A stretch of DNA of 64,000 nt from Cheilinus undulatus (taxonomy: Eukaryota > Chordata > Actinopteri > Labriformes > Labridae), in NCBI RefSeq assembly GCF_018320785.1, contig NC_054886.1, positions 33,463,732-33,527,731 of the forward strand. The letters run 5' to 3'. The first letter of the stretch is position 1. Each line of letters starts with the position of its first letter. The position numbers and the translations under genes were made by a program. The notes beneath the pieces were generated by a model, which saw only the letters and a list, made by a program, of their open reading frames with translations, did no database searches and was not told the DNA's origin. Below are positions 1-12,747 of this stretch, piece by piece.

Positions 1-1282
1 TCCTGGCAGAACTGGTGTAACTGAGCCAAGTTTGTAGGCCGCCTTGCTCGCACATGCCTTTTCAGCTCTGTCCATAAATTTTCAGTGGGATTGAGATCAG
101 GGCTTTGTGATGGCCACTCCAAAACATTGACTTTGTTATCCTTAAGCCACTTTGTAACCAGTTTGGCAGTATGCTTAGGGTCATTGTCCATTTGGAAAAC
201 CCATTTGCGCCCAAGCTTTAACTTCCTGGCTGATGTCTTGAGATGTTGCTTCAGTATTTTCACATAATGTTCTTTCCTTATGATGCCATCTATTTTGTGA
301 AGTGCACCAGTCCCTCCTGCAGCAAAACAACCCCACAACATGATTCTGCCACCCCCATGTTTCACAGTTGGGATGGTGTTCTCAGGCTTGCAAGCTTCCC
401 CCTCCAAATGTAACAATGGTCATTATGGCCAAAAGGTTCAATTTTAGTTTTGTCAGACCACAGAACATGTCTCCAAAAAATAAGGTCTTTGTCCCTGTGT
501 GCATTTGCAAACTGTAATCTGGCTTTTTTATGTTTCTTTTGGAGTAATGGCTTCTTCCTGGGAGAGTGGCCTTTCAGCCCATGTCGGTACAGGACTCGTT
601 TGACTGTTGATAATGACACACTCTTACCAGCTTCAGCCAGCATCTTCACAAGGTCTTTTGCTTTTGTTCTTGGGTTGAGATGCACTTTTCGGACCAAAGC
701 ACGTTCATCTCTGGGACACAGAACCCGTCTCCTTCCTGAGCGGTATGATGGCTGGACATTCCCATGGTGTTTATACTTGTGTATAATTGTTTGAACAGAT
801 GAACGTGGCACCTTCAGGCATCTGGAAATTGCACCCAAGGATGAACCAGACTTGTGCAAGTCCACAATTCTCTTCCTGATATCTTGGCTGATTTCTTTTG
901 ATTTTCCCATGATGTTACACAAAGAAGCAGTGTGTTTCAGGTGTGCCTTAAAATACATCCACAGGTGTGCCTCTAATTAACTCAAATGTTGTCAATAAAC
1001 CTATCAGAGGCTTCCAAAGACATGACATCATCATCTGGGCTTTCCCAAATTGTTTAAAGGCATAGTAATCTTAGTGTATGTAAACTTCTGACTTTGAAGA
1101 AAGTAATAAAAATTGTCTAAAAAAATCCTTTTCTCATTATTCTGGCATTTAGAAAATAGAAATAATTTTGGTAATCGTAATTGACCAAAAACAGGAAAAG
1201 TTTAATCTATTTAATGTTAGACGGTGAGAAAAAAGTTTATGTGCCTTTTTATATTGTGTATATAAACTTCTGGATTCAACTG

Positions 1283-1284
<2 letters not shown>
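1..1284 (-). mobile_element. Tc1-like DNA transposon, right-hand part
   Basis: The element runs off the left edge of the window. It contains a Tc1 transposase frame on the minus strand and ends at about 1282 with a terminal repeat that abuts a TA dinucleotide inside a TA microsatellite, as expected for TA-targeting Tc1/mariner elements. Two related direct repeats (1073-1100 and 1256-1282, shared core TAAACTTCTG) give the inverted-repeat/direct-repeat layout known from fish Tc1 elements. The other terminus lies outside the window. Confidence 0.93.
2..910 (-). pseudogene. Tc1-family transposase, single frameshift, truncated by window edge
   Basis: The protein starts at MGKSKEIS (ATG at 910; an in-frame upstream Met at 958 is less likely by family comparison). 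An N-terminal paired-like HTH region (residues about 5-110) is followed by the DDE region. The frame is open to about 400 and breaks at a short G-run near 398-403; from there another minus frame is open to base 1 with the second Asp (QMDNDPKHTA), then SPDLNPTENLW with the catalytic Glu, matching a DD34E catalytic domain. Apart from this one indel I saw no stop, so decay is slight. It is mobile DNA, unrelated to the immune genes. The far C-terminus is missing because the window begins there. Confidence 0.88.
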
Positions 1285-1325
<41 letters not shown>

Positions 1326-1341
1326 TGAGAGAGAGAGAGAG
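1283..1341. repeat. (TA)n(GA)n microsatellite
   Basis: A run of TA repeats passes into GA repeats directly beside the end of the Tc1 element. The TA tract probably supplied the TA target site. Confidence 0.95.
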
Positions 1342-4131
1342 TACCCATTAAGCACACCAAAATCTAAGTTCATGTATTTTTCATAGATATTAAGATGGTT
1401 TATAAACATGATCATTTGTTAAAATGAAGGATTAACCTCTCATTTGAAAGTATATTTATTTACCTATGCATACTTTAAAGAACAAATTAAAGAAACTATG
1501 AATAAAGTCAAAAGTCTGGCATGGGCTCAATTGGTACCGAAGTACCATTTAAGCCCATGTGTGTTCCAAATAAGCCCACCAATACATTTATTGACAGAAA
1601 TTTAAAAATGTATTACTTTTTTTAGGTAGTAAACACATATTCATTCAGTAACATGTTATACATGTTATACACAATTTATTTTTTTGAACTTAGATTTAAT
1701 GTTTGTCTTGACTAAGTAGGCCTAAAACTAATTTTCATTGGCTTCATTATTTAACACTTTATTGAACATTTTATTTAATATTGACCAAATTTGATTCAAT
1801 ATTGACAAAACAAAAAAAATGTATTTGTTTTAAAAGTATTAAATAACATTACAGTGCATCAACAATATCTTATTGAACTTGGATTTAATGTTTGGCTTGT
1901 AACAATGATGATTTTAGGACAGTTGCTGTAATTCTTTCTTTTTGTTGGCATTTTTCCTCACTGTAAACAAATTATTTTGCAAAATTAACTGACATAACAA
2001 TTCTTCTGGGTAGTGTGTGATCTGTGATGTACTCGTTAATGAAGTTAGTGAGGTATAACAACATCCAACACAGGATTACAGTGAAAAGCTATCAAACCTT
2101 AAAAATGTCATTATTTCCTATTGAAACACATAAGATGGACTTAAATGGTTCTACAGTGAGTACCAGAGAAATAAAGATATTTTCTCACCAAAATGAAACA
2201 AATGTATAAAGAAATGCCTGTAGCCTAAATATGCTGTAAAACTTGCTATCACAGTTATCTCTCTTTTGCCAAATTTTCTGAATTATCAAGGAGTTCTTGT
2301 TCAAAATTAGCTTACGCTAGCTGTTTTTTGGGTCACTGTACCATTTAAGCCCACCTTGGAAAAAAGACATCTTTTGAAAATATTTCACCCACCCAAACCA
2401 TTTTTTGTGTCTTAATTTGAAGATTTATGTAAAATGAATCAGAAAACAGTTCATGTACTTATAATTTTTAATCCTAAAGCAGTGTATCTATCTGTAGGGC
2501 TACATTGTATTGACTAGTGATTAGCTTGCTACGCTAGCTAGCATGACTCATCTTTTCACATAAAATAAATAGTGAGAAATGACAAAAAACTACTTGTTTA
2601 TAAACAAGTAATATGAACATAACATAATATTTATATATTTACCAAGTCAGTGGCTGAAAATAGTTGAAAAGAGGTTCTTTCTGAGGTGTCCCAAAACACC
2701 AAAGTTTTGAGGCGACTTTATCTGAGCTTCCTTGAGACTGCATGAATGTAGGCAAGCCTTTTTCAGTATCGACAAATGTGATTGGTGCTAAACAAAAACT
2801 TACATATAATCAAGAAATTGTGTGCCCCCTTTTTTTTTTTGTTTTTTTTTTTTTGTTTAAATTGACTTCAAAGTTGCAAGTGGGCTTAAATGGTGCCTGG
2901 GCTGAATGGGTACGCTTACCCTATATTTTAGGTGAGTTTTTTGTAAATCCTTTGACGTGTATTAACACCATGTGCTGGTGACTTTATATTGACACCCTCT
3001 GCAGATCATTTACCTGTGTGCCCAGGTGCCATGTTCCTATTAGTCAGTACCATTTAAAAAAAAACAAAAAAAAACTACAGCCTCCAAGCTTCTGTTTGTT
3101 TGACTTCCTGATAAGGCCTTGATGCTAAAACACATTGAAGTGTTTTTTAAGGTATACACATGACCATGCCATGAAAATAAAGGCATTTTAATGCCTGAAA
3201 AGAGTGCCCTGGAGTTGTTTGCTTGTGTACTTATCTGTTTTATGAATCACATTTTCTAAAGAGCACCTCAAACAAACTTTTTATTGAGTCCAAGAAGCAC
3301 TTCTTCCTTAGGTTTTTTTTTTTTTTTTTTTTTTACAAAAAACCTGTTTTTATACAAGAATGTCTCATTGCCATGAGTATTTACTTTCACTGATTTTTGT
3401 GGATGCGTAATGACACATCAAATTTTGATATGAAATGAGATTTTTTTGTTTAAGCCAAGTTCTCAGAAGCTGTGAAACTGGTGTAGGCTGCTGTTTGTTT
3501 ACTGGTGTAGGAACTGCAAAACCAGCAGACTTGACTATTAATAAAGACTGTTGAATGGAAAGATTGCCTCAAAGCCAATTTCCCAGTATCATATATTTAT
3601 ACAGACTAATTTTATAATATTATATGGCAGAAAGTGTTCTGGTTGTTATTCAGTCTTATTTCAGATGGTTTTAATAAAGTGACAGAGTTAACCATGTCAT
3701 TTTAAGACTATGTTTTTATCATCCCTAAACCTCAAGCAATGAAAGTCAATGACACAAAAGCATAGAAAGAGAGCAAAGATTTCTTTAAATTTGTTCCATG
3801 CAACAGAAGATGGTGATGGTGAGGATATAAGCAGCCTCAAAGCTGTTGGACATCTAGTCATTGTATAGAAATCAAAAAAGCAAAACATTATTGACATTGG
3901 ATACATTTATCATTTAAAAAAAAAGTCTCTAAATTTGCATCATTCCCGTATAAAACACATTTTTTTAATTGCTGGGACATCTGAATACAAAATAAAAAAT
4001 AAAAATAAAAAAAGGAAAAACAAACTTGTCATTGCATTGTCCTTATTAAAAACTTATCTAATATTAACTTGATACACAGTTAATATTTAATGAAGATATT
4101 GTATGAAAACATGCAAAAGATGCCTTTTTGA
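1342..4131. other. AT-rich stretch without a recognised gene
   Basis: No exon with splice sites or recognisable protein was found. It holds several poly-A/poly-T runs (for example 2829-2855, 3312-3335) and the repeated-motif block at 1523-2913, listed separately. Short open frames here are AT-rich chance ORFs. Confidence 0.6.
1523..2913. repeat. Block bounded by repeated GGGCTTAAATGGTAC motifs, possible non-autonomous element
   Basis: Copies of a 15-bp motif occur at 1523-1537 (forward) and 1542-1556 (reverse complement, making an imperfect hairpin), at 2338-2352 (reverse), and at 2882-2896 and 2899-2913 (both forward, in tandem). The outer copies face each other as in a transposon with palindromic or subterminal repeats. 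I found no convincing target-site duplication and no transposase, so the nature of the element is inferred. Confidence 0.4.
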
Positions 4132-5525
4132 TAGGGGTGTGAATCTTTCCTTCTCAAGATGATTCAATTTGAATCTAAATTCACAGACTATGATTTGATT
4201 CACTGACGATTCATTAACATACTGAACGAGTCGGTCCAATCCGATTCGTTCCAGGTACAACCTGATTATAGAATCAAAATCATTTTTTGCTTTAACAAGA
4301 AAAATTAGCAAAAAAGGGGAAAACAAGAAAATTTCATAATAACCTCAGTTGTTTGATCTTTTTAATAAAACAGACTAAATGTCAGGCCTCCTGTGCTAAC
4401 TTTCTGAAATTATGTTTAAGAAAGTTTTCATCACACCCAGGTACCCAGGTGTTTTACTTTGACATTAAATTGGGAGATAAATATAAAAATGAGTTTTTAC
4501 TGGTACATGTTCGTCCTCCTATACTTGTAAATTCCTTAGCATTATTAATCACAATAACTCTACAAACTAAATATCAAATTTTCCCAAGAAGCACAAATTA
4601 AAATGAATTTAAAGTCAAAAGGAGATTTGGATAGACAGAGCTCTGTGTGTCTGATAGTACAGGAGAACTAGGGTTTCAAATAATACTGAAAACAGTCAAA
4701 TTAAAGCAGACTTATGTACATTTTTTTTTCTTTCATAATTCCTCTTAATGTGAGTATTCAGTCTACATGTTTCAAAAACATGTTTCCTTTCTCTGTGTAT
4801 CTGAGCGTTCTTGATTGTTTTCATTCTTGAATAAATTCACTGGAGAGCAGCTGATCTCCAGCTCAGTGAAGTCCTCTCTGTTTAATGTCATATCAGTGAG
4901 CTCAGATGTATTGATTATGTCACCAAATCAATCACTCCTAACAACATGTTACGGTTGTTAACACTGTGAATAAAGGGGCTGTTGTTACGGTGATAACTGA
5001 GGAGTTTTAACTCAGAACAGTGTTTATGTTCGGGTCTGTTTGTGCTGCATTTAGCATCAGCATCTTAGCTAAACTTTAGCTCCGCCGTCTCAACAGGTGA
5101 GATTTATGAGCGGCCATCATTCTTAATCGCTTTTCTCCAAAGCGTACAGACGGGCAGACATTTCTAAAGTTATCCTTCCTTTATATAAAGTCCACATGAC
5201 TTTTTCCTGAGGTGCAGAACTGAAAGATGTTTAGGCGACTAAACACATCTAACTACCTAGTGAGCACCTACAGTGAACGGAATTCTCATTTAAAGGTAAA
5301 AGGTCAACGCGGGTTGCGCGAGATTATAGACGCTAAGCCAGAGCATGGCTGAACGAGCTATGAGAACAAGCAGAGCCTCATGAACCGATCTCTGACGTTA
5401 AAACCGGTCCAAAGACTGGTTTGTGCAGCATTTTTACCAATCCAGGGCTCCGTGGACCCATGCACTCGGACCGCTAACGACAACATCGGTTAATCGATCC
5501 ATATCGGATTATTTTTACACCACTA
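4132..5525. mobile_element. hAT-type non-autonomous element with 8-bp target duplication
   Basis: The left end TAGGGGTGTGAATC matches the inverted right end (TAGTGGTGTAAAAAT read on the opposite strand). The flanks are CTTTTTGA (4124-4131) and CTTTTTAA (5526-5533), a 7 of 8 match, giving the 8-bp duplication typical of hAT elements. No transposase is present. Confidence 0.8.
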
Positions 5526-6195
5526 CTTTTTAATGTTCAAGTCATTGTATAAAACACACAAGTCTTTGAGTTTTATAATACATATAAACATTTATATGTG
5601 CATGTTACTGAAATTTAATATTTTTTAATATATATTTTTTTAATTCTTTCCACCATTGTCCATTCCATGGTTGACAATGAAGCAGTAAACATGCAATTAA
5701 ATTCTATGTTTGTTTTTTTGTCACAGCTTATATGGTCAGAGGGAGACTTTGAACTAACTGCCATTGAATTAATTTATTACTCGGTTAACCCACATACTAA
5801 CAATGTTTCCTCACTAGTTTCAATAACTACTTCTACTGGTGGCAACTGAATAATTAGGATTAGCACACAGAATTACATTTGGTTACAGAGAAACCTAAAG
5901 TTACATCTATCTACATATGCATTTGTAAAAGAAAAGATCATATATAAAAAATCTTCAGTGTTTGAAGGCATTATTTTTTCAGTCTGTATTCCTCAGCTGT
6001 AATGTTATACATGTAGAGCCATCCTGGTTAGGTTTAAATATATTTTGACAACTTTGTCATACAGGGACTAGGTTACTGGTTGTTTTGATTCACAAACACC
6101 AAATAAAACTCAAAGTGTTGTAAAAACAATATGATCAATATTTACTAAATTATCGATTATTCTAATATGACAGTTTAATGTAACTACTTGTTTTG
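5526..6195. other. Downstream flank of gene A, no gene seen
   Basis: AT-rich sequence between a hAT element and the stop codon of gene A. Part of it is probably 3' untranslated region; no clear polyadenylation signal for the minus strand could be assigned close to the stop. Confidence 0.5.
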
Positions 6196-9100
6196 TCATG
6201 TCTTATCATTTTCCACCTTTTCCTGGTCCTGACTCCCTGCTCCTTGATTTTCTAACTGTTTGATTTCATTTTTGATTAGCTCTATTTCATCCACTATTTT
6301 ATTCCTCATCTCTGATATTTTACCAACACTTTGCTTTGTCCCATTACTCAGTTTATCCATGACAAAATCCAGCTGTTGAAGTCCTGTCTTTGTCTGGGTC
6401 CAGTTGTCCTCATTTAACATCTCCATGAGTCTGGGATATGCCTGTGCTTTGTAAGCTGTTTTGTCCTTCTGTTTTGACACTTCTCTGTCCACTAATTTAA
6501 CCTTCTCTTCCCTCTCCTTCATCTGTTTCTCTGCCTCCTCCATCATTGTGAAGAGGCTGCCTTTCTTTGTTTTCAGTTCTTCTGTCAGTTTGTTCAGTGT
6601 CTCTACAATCTGTGTCAGTTCTTTCACTTCTTCCTCTTTCCTCTGTAATTCTTGAAGTTTGAGCTTTTTTTCTAAATCCCAACTTTTCTTGATCTCCTTC
6701 ATGAGCTTTTCCTTGACGCCTTTTCCTTCTCCATCGTCCTCTGTTGAGAAAGAAAGTCGTACATAGATGTAAAATTATATGATAGTAAGATATGCACAGT
6801 TGACACAGAAAAGTATGGAGTAGATTTTAAGTTGTTGACAGAAAAAAATATATATACAATAAATTATTTACAAAACAATTTTGCATTTGTACACTCTTCA
6901 TGTTTTTTGAATATCTAATTCAACACGATCATTTTTTTTTTAACATTGAACAAATACCTTTAGGAAACTATTTCATAAATATATAACTTCTGAGTTAAAT
7001 GTTCTATTTTGGGGGAAAAAGTCACATGTTGCTTACGCATTTTGGTTTTTCTCCATCTCCAGACTCCAAAGACAACTGTAAAAACTAACATTAAGCTCAG
7101 GAGTACACTGATGGTTATACATGAAGAACAACTGGAGGGAACCACGAAGAAATCATCTGAAACACAAAAATAACAACAGTTACAAAACATGGACTTCATG
7201 TTTGACACAGTGAAATCAACTATTTTTGAAACTGTTTCTACCTGGAACATGAAAGTGTGATTCTCTGGTCTGGTTGATGTTCCTCTGATGGAGTTTACAG
7301 GTGAAGTTGTTGTAGCGTCTCTTCTCCACGGTCACTCTGCTGCTGATAGTAAAGAGACCATCAGGACCTCTGACTGCCTCTGTAGGTCCAGGAGACAGGA
7401 GTTTTCCCTCACTGTCCGACCACAACACTTCAGGCTGTGGAAACCAGCCTTTAGACTCACAGTCTAACATCACACCACCGCTGACCTGATCGATGCCGGC
7501 CAATCTGATGTCTGGAGAGGAGACAGAACCTGATGGCAGGAAAACACATTAATAAAATAACTGTCCCAGTCCTAGATTCTGTTGTGCTTTACTTTTACCT
7601 CCATTATAACACCAACACTACTTTTCTATCTGTTGCCAGAGTTTATCATTGCACATAGATAGCACAGAGAGTAACTTGCTCTAAGCCTTCTTTAAGGGGG
7701 AAAATTTCAAAATGTCATGTGCCAATGAAGTACTTGTCTTTATGTGTAAACCAGTATGCTTTATGGTAGCTTTTTGTGAAACAATGGTGTATATAAACAG
7801 GAAAACACCATGCTGCCCTTTTTCTGCAGATATGTTTGCACAGAGCAGATCACTGTGGGGCTCAGAGGGCAGTGGGTTGTAGTGGCAACTGCTTGATAGA
7901 AGATACCAGAGCCCTGCTCCACCACTCTCCTCAAGGAGAATAACAGAATTATGTTCACTTAACAACATTCAAAACTGTTTGTTAAACACATAAATAGAAA
8001 TAAATCCTAAAAATGTATACATTTAAAAACGCAAGTTTGCCAAAATTGTTGGCACATTGTCTTAATAACAAATCAAAACAGAGGGCAATGATTTTCTAAT
8101 CATTTGTTGACCTATTTTCAATGGAATAAATTGCAAAGACGAGACATTTAAAGTTTAAAAAAAAAAAAAAAGCCGTGTAATGGAAATATACATACATACT
8201 CTAGTTCTATACCAGCAACATGTTCCAAAAAAGTTGGGACATGGGCATGAAAAGACCGGGGAAGTAGTGACATGTTTAAAAACACCAGTAGCATTCCACA
8301 AGTAAGTAGGTTAATTCATAATAGGTGACAATACTATAATAGGGTATACAAAGAGCATTCCACAATTTCAGTTGGTTACATTAAACAATGGCATGAGGCT
8401 TTCCAGTCTTGTGAAAAACTGCATGGACAATAGTCTAAAACTTAAAAATATTCCTTAATATGCAACTGCAAGGAATTTAAAGATTTCAGCATTTAAAGTC
8501 CATGAAATCATCATAAGACTCAAAAATCTGGTAAATCTCTGCTCATAGGAGCAAGGCTGAAAACCAACATTAAATGCATGTAACCTTTGATAGCACTGCA
8601 TTAAAACTCAGCATCATTCTGTGATGGATGTTACAATGTGGGCTTCTGAAAACCACCAAAGTGTGCTTTGGTCTGACCAGTCTACATCTCAGATTGTGTG
8701 TGTTTTTTTTTTTTTAATGGCAGTTTGTCCTCCAGGCTTAAGAAGACAAGGCACAGTCCATTTTTATTAACATAAAACAGAAGGTCCTAAATATTTGCAC
8801 AAAAAGAACAAAGGAAATAATTGACTCACCAACAAGAAGATCAACAAAAAACTCCTTTTCCTTTGTTGGAATGTAGCATCTGTAGGTCCCATTATCAGAG
8901 ATCTTGACTTTTGGCAGCATCAGAGAGAGGTCACCATGCTTCAGTTTGTTGGTGGACAATGAGGCTCTTTTCTTGTACGCCTCATTTTGGTCAACCTGGA
9001 GTTGCTTGCCATCATGCCACACAAAGACAAATCTGGGCTTCAGGTCAGGCCTCGCCCACTCAACTGTCATGGAGACAGCATCCATAGGAGGATCCAGCCG

Positions 9101-10789
9101 ACAGGGCAAAACTACATCTTCACCCAACTTTACGATGAGTGACTGGGTTTGAATGTTGGCATTTGCCTGACCTGAAAAAAAAATGGGGATCATCAATAGT
9201 TTTACTAAAATGAACATATTGAAGTTGTAAGAAATGCATGTTTTTTATTTATAAATGCATGACATGCATCATTCATATCTGATCACTCTAAAATATAAAA
9301 ATATGTATGCAAGAGATGAAATATGTTGTTAGGCAGCATATTATCCTGACTGATCTTAATTTTCTGCTAGAGAATGAGATAGATTTTTTAAAACCAGAAG
9401 CAACTTTTGCATCACCATCTTTAGAGCAACCACATGTCAAAGACAAAACCTTCGTTTAATTTGCAGAACAGTAGTGACTAATCGTCTGCTTGGGGATCAG
9501 TGAGATTTGAACAATATAGAAAAATACCACCAGGTTACTTTAAAGCACAAATAAATCTGTTGAACTTTGCAATTTGATAGCAACTGCAGTTGTATTGTAA
9601 CACATCAAGAAGAAAATCAGGTAAACTAAAAGACAAAATTTTGCATTTTATTGCTGACTTGAACATGTAGAAGTTACACAGCTCACAGATCACTCATGGG
9701 AGTTTTCCATTACATGACGCGGCTTGGCTTGACTTAGCATGGCAGCTCATTGCAGCAGGGGGTTTGCTTTTCCACCACAACGGAGCTACCCATTTGAGGG
9801 CGCGTCTAGAGCTGATGACAGTTTTTTGAGCCCTCCTCAATCTCTCTCAACTGTCTGGTCTGAATGACTTTACATCGTTTTAAAGTAAAAAAAAAAAAAA
9901 AAAAAATCAAACTACGACCGCACTGCAAGCTGCTCTTTTTACATTCTCTCTCCCCATCTCTCTTTTCCTCTCTCTGTCTATCCGTGATCAGTAAACAAAC
10001 AATAATTCACGCTTATCATATAAGGAGATAATTTTCCTGCGTTTAAGTTAAAAAACAGTCTTACTGATTTGTTGGTCTCTAAAGAGCAGAAAATGAACAC
10101 AATCATATTTTTGGATTGGGCAGTGAGAACTGTATGCTTTACTAGCGCCAGTTAATGAATTAAAGACGGACTCTGTCACGGGAGAAATGTTACCAACATC
10201 TCCTGCATTTTATTTTTTAAAAGTCTAGAATTTATTTGTCTAAAAGAAGGGGAAAGGGTCAAACTTTGGTTATTAGTAGGTGCAGAAAAAGGTGTATTCC
10301 TGGATCTGTGCCCAGTCCTTCCAGATCTCACTTGTCAGATTGAGAAGCCGTGCACATATCGGACCGTAGTATGCACAAAAGTCTGGAGTTTTGGTCTTGT
10401 GTCATAAATATTTAAGTCATACACTGAGCGCTGACATCGCTGTAACAGAGTTATGGATGGCTGGAACAGAGGCAGGACCCCGGAAGTGCTACAACGTCAG
10501 CGCAGCGCGCTTGAAGGCGGGGCTGGCCTGCTTTGAGTGTGGCTCCACGCAGCCAAACTGTTGTTGGAAATGCAAATCAGCACGGCTTGGTTTGGCGCGG
10601 CCAAAAGCCATAGTGGAAAAGCTCCATCAGTGGTTGCCTTTTTAACCTCATAGTGTTTTATTTGATTAAAATTAGGCAACAAATAATAGAAAACAAGAGT
10701 GATATTAATGTGTTTATCTTACCTCCTCTAAAGAGAGCTAGAACACAGAAGACAAGTATATGATGAAAAACACCTCCCAGGTGATACAT
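6196..10789 (-). CDS. Gene A: butyrophilin-like receptor (V-set, C-type Ig, TM, coiled coil)
   Basis: Five exons, all joined in phase 1: 10723-10789 (signal peptide MYHLGGVFHH...), 8830-9171 (V-set), 7242-7529 (C-type Ig), 7037-7156 (TM), 6196-6740 (tail). The sum is 1362 nt, 453 residues. The V-set (about 23-136) has the paired Cys of VVLPC and DNGTYRC and the EWARPDL strand. The second Ig domain (about 137-232) has the butyrophilin signature CESKGWFPQPEVLW and a closing Cys in NFTC. One TM helix (about 252-270) is followed by a roughly 180-residue Glu/Lys-rich coiled coil reaching the stop. There is no B30.2 domain. Family knowledge suggests a cell-surface co-stimulatory or co-inhibitory molecule on leukocytes; the specific ligand cannot be inferred. 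The V-to-C intron holds a Tc1-like relic and the first intron a 0.9-kb MITE. An acceptor before the ATG (TTGCAG) implies an upstream non-coding exon near 11449. Confidence 0.88.
8085..8705 (+). mobile_element. Decayed Tc1/mariner-like element in gene A intron
   Basis: The stretch after the phrase CAACATGTTCCAAAAAAG at about 8216 follows the 5' part of a common fish Tc1-like transposase gene on the plus strand (helix-turn-helix region), with many stops and indels. The sequence before it (8085-8150) resembles the other end of the same family. It is non-functional. Confidence 0.55.
9699..10625. mobile_element. MITE with inverted GGAGTTTTCCA ends
   Basis: The left end GGAGTTTTCCATTA is mirrored at the right end (GGAGCTTTTCCACTA on the opposite strand). 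The terminal regions also share Cys/Gly-codon-like CTTGG and GCGCGG words in inverted order. It sits in the first coding intron of gene A and carries no recognisable protein. Confidence 0.6.
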
Positions 10790-11448
10790 CCTGAAGTGCT
10801 GCAAGATATACAAAACAATTAACTTAAAATAAGTCAAAATTTAATCATTTGTTAAAGTTATCAGAGACAGACTGGTTTAGCATAGAACATTTAGAGCCCT
10901 ATTGTAGATTTCAAAGAGTTTAGCTGTGCAGTGTAGACAGCTTCCCGGTTACCTCTTCAGGCTTACGCTGTGCACTCATTATTTGAACAACATGAGTAAA
11001 ATTAGGTAAAATTAGGAGTGGTCAGGTCCTATGCTGGTTGATTACTGACATGAGGGATGTACATCAGCACAGTTTACCACATCTGCATTTGCTGGTACAG
11101 ATTTAACCACGACGGAGGGAGAAGCTTGAAGCTTTGATTTATTTTTTTTATGAGCTCTCCTCCATACATGCTAACATATCAAACAGAACAAAGACACATA
11201 GGAAAGCACATACATTCACACGCTTTATAACAAGTTGGATTTATGAAAAATTTCACATAACTATCACTAACTCAAGTGCCACCAACAACGTAGCCCACAA
11301 AACTTCAAAGAAACACACACAGGTTATGGGACAGAATAGCCTGTATTCTAGCTGGGTATACATTAACTGGAATCTTGTGAATTCTGTCAAGAAAAGGTTG
11401 ACTACGTTTGGTAAATATAAGTAAAAAGACTTTAGTATCACAGCTTAC

Positions 11449-11512
11449 CTGATTTGTGTGTCCTCTCATCTTGCCAGTACGTCCTTCAAGCGAGCCCTCA
11501 AATGATATAAAT
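11449..11512 (-). promoter_or_regulatory. Candidate 5' non-coding exon and TATA box of gene A
   Basis: A consensus donor (CAG|GTAAGC, minus strand) ends an exon at 11449, matching the acceptor just upstream of the gene A start codon. A TATA-like TTTATAT lies at 11505-11512, placing a start site near 11480. This is inferred from spacing only. Confidence 0.45.
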
Positions 11513-12747
11513 GTACTTTGAACACGGCTATAAAGTTACTTGGCAACGGGATCAGATTGTAATCAGACTTTATGTCAGGATGTGTGGTCTGCACAACACT
11601 GACTAGTTAATATTAAATCTGCCTCATAAAGAGAAGTTGAACAGCAATCTTCACCTCAGCTCAGTACCACACAACTTCTAGTTTTGATTTGAACTAGTAT
11701 ACACTTCATAAGTTAAGGTGTGGGCAGCACGGCAAAATTAAATCTCTGATTCAAGCCTTGAGCTGAACAGTCTCAACTTTTGGGGTTCAAATAATCAATG
11801 CATAGTCAATACAAGTCAGACTGTCATTCCAACTAAACAGCAGCATACAGTCCAGTAGGATCAGTTTATGAAGGTTCTGAAACTGGTTAAAAAAAAAAAA
11901 ACATTTAATTTTGCAGGTGCAGGCACAGATAAACATAAACAACATACCCTGGGTAGAAGGCAAGGACAAATGAAAATTAAAAAGAGCTACAGATTATGCA
12001 TCTCTCTATACCAGGAATAGCAAAGATACTACGCAGAACCCTCAGGCTCCCAGGGCTCTGGTAGAGGACCCATTCCTGCATACACAAGACCACCCAGAAA
12101 GATAGAGGAGGGATTTTTTTGTATTGGAACAGCATCTCAATGTTCCAAAGTTAGGCTAAAATGGTCTCTGTCTTCCTGAATTTTCTTGACTATGAAATAT
12201 CCCTTTGTCCTCCTTACTATTCATTCTCTAAATATTGATAAACTTACATTTCAAAAGTGTGTTTTCTTTATATTTGTTCTCTATGCTTCAAGGAAAAAAA
12301 AGAGAATCAAATATTAAACATGAATCCAAACAGTGGAAAAAATGCTACAAAAACTTGGAATATTTCATGTTAGTTTAATTTGTAAGATATATTTGACTGT
12401 GTGGCAAAATAATAAGCATTACTGAAAATAGAAGCCAAAGAACAAACACAGAAAACACACAAAAAAACTGATTAGTCCATTACATTTGCAGTCCCAGTTT
12501 ATATTTAGCTTTTTGATAAGATGTCAGCGTATTTCCACACGATTCAGATGAACACTTTCATTCATTTGTAAAACTGTAAATGTAAGCATGGCATGATAAA
12601 TCAGTCTTATATAATCATTTCTAGCCCAGGTTTATCAAGATCATGTGCATTAAACATTATACTGGGAAAGAGTTTTCTCCTCGTGCTTTACTGTGGCTCA
12701 TCTATATTGATTTAAACAATCCCTCTTTTACATGAAGCAGACTGGTT
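11513..12747. other. Intergenic sequence between genes A and S
   Basis: No exon or clear repeat boundary was recognised. The part next to 12747 is probably 3' untranslated region of gene S. Confidence 0.45.

Noticed and set aside
6461-6655. Plus-strand frame over the gene A tail
   Set aside because: It is the antisense shadow of the coiled-coil exon, with Ser/Phe-rich content expected from reading Glu/Lys codons backwards.
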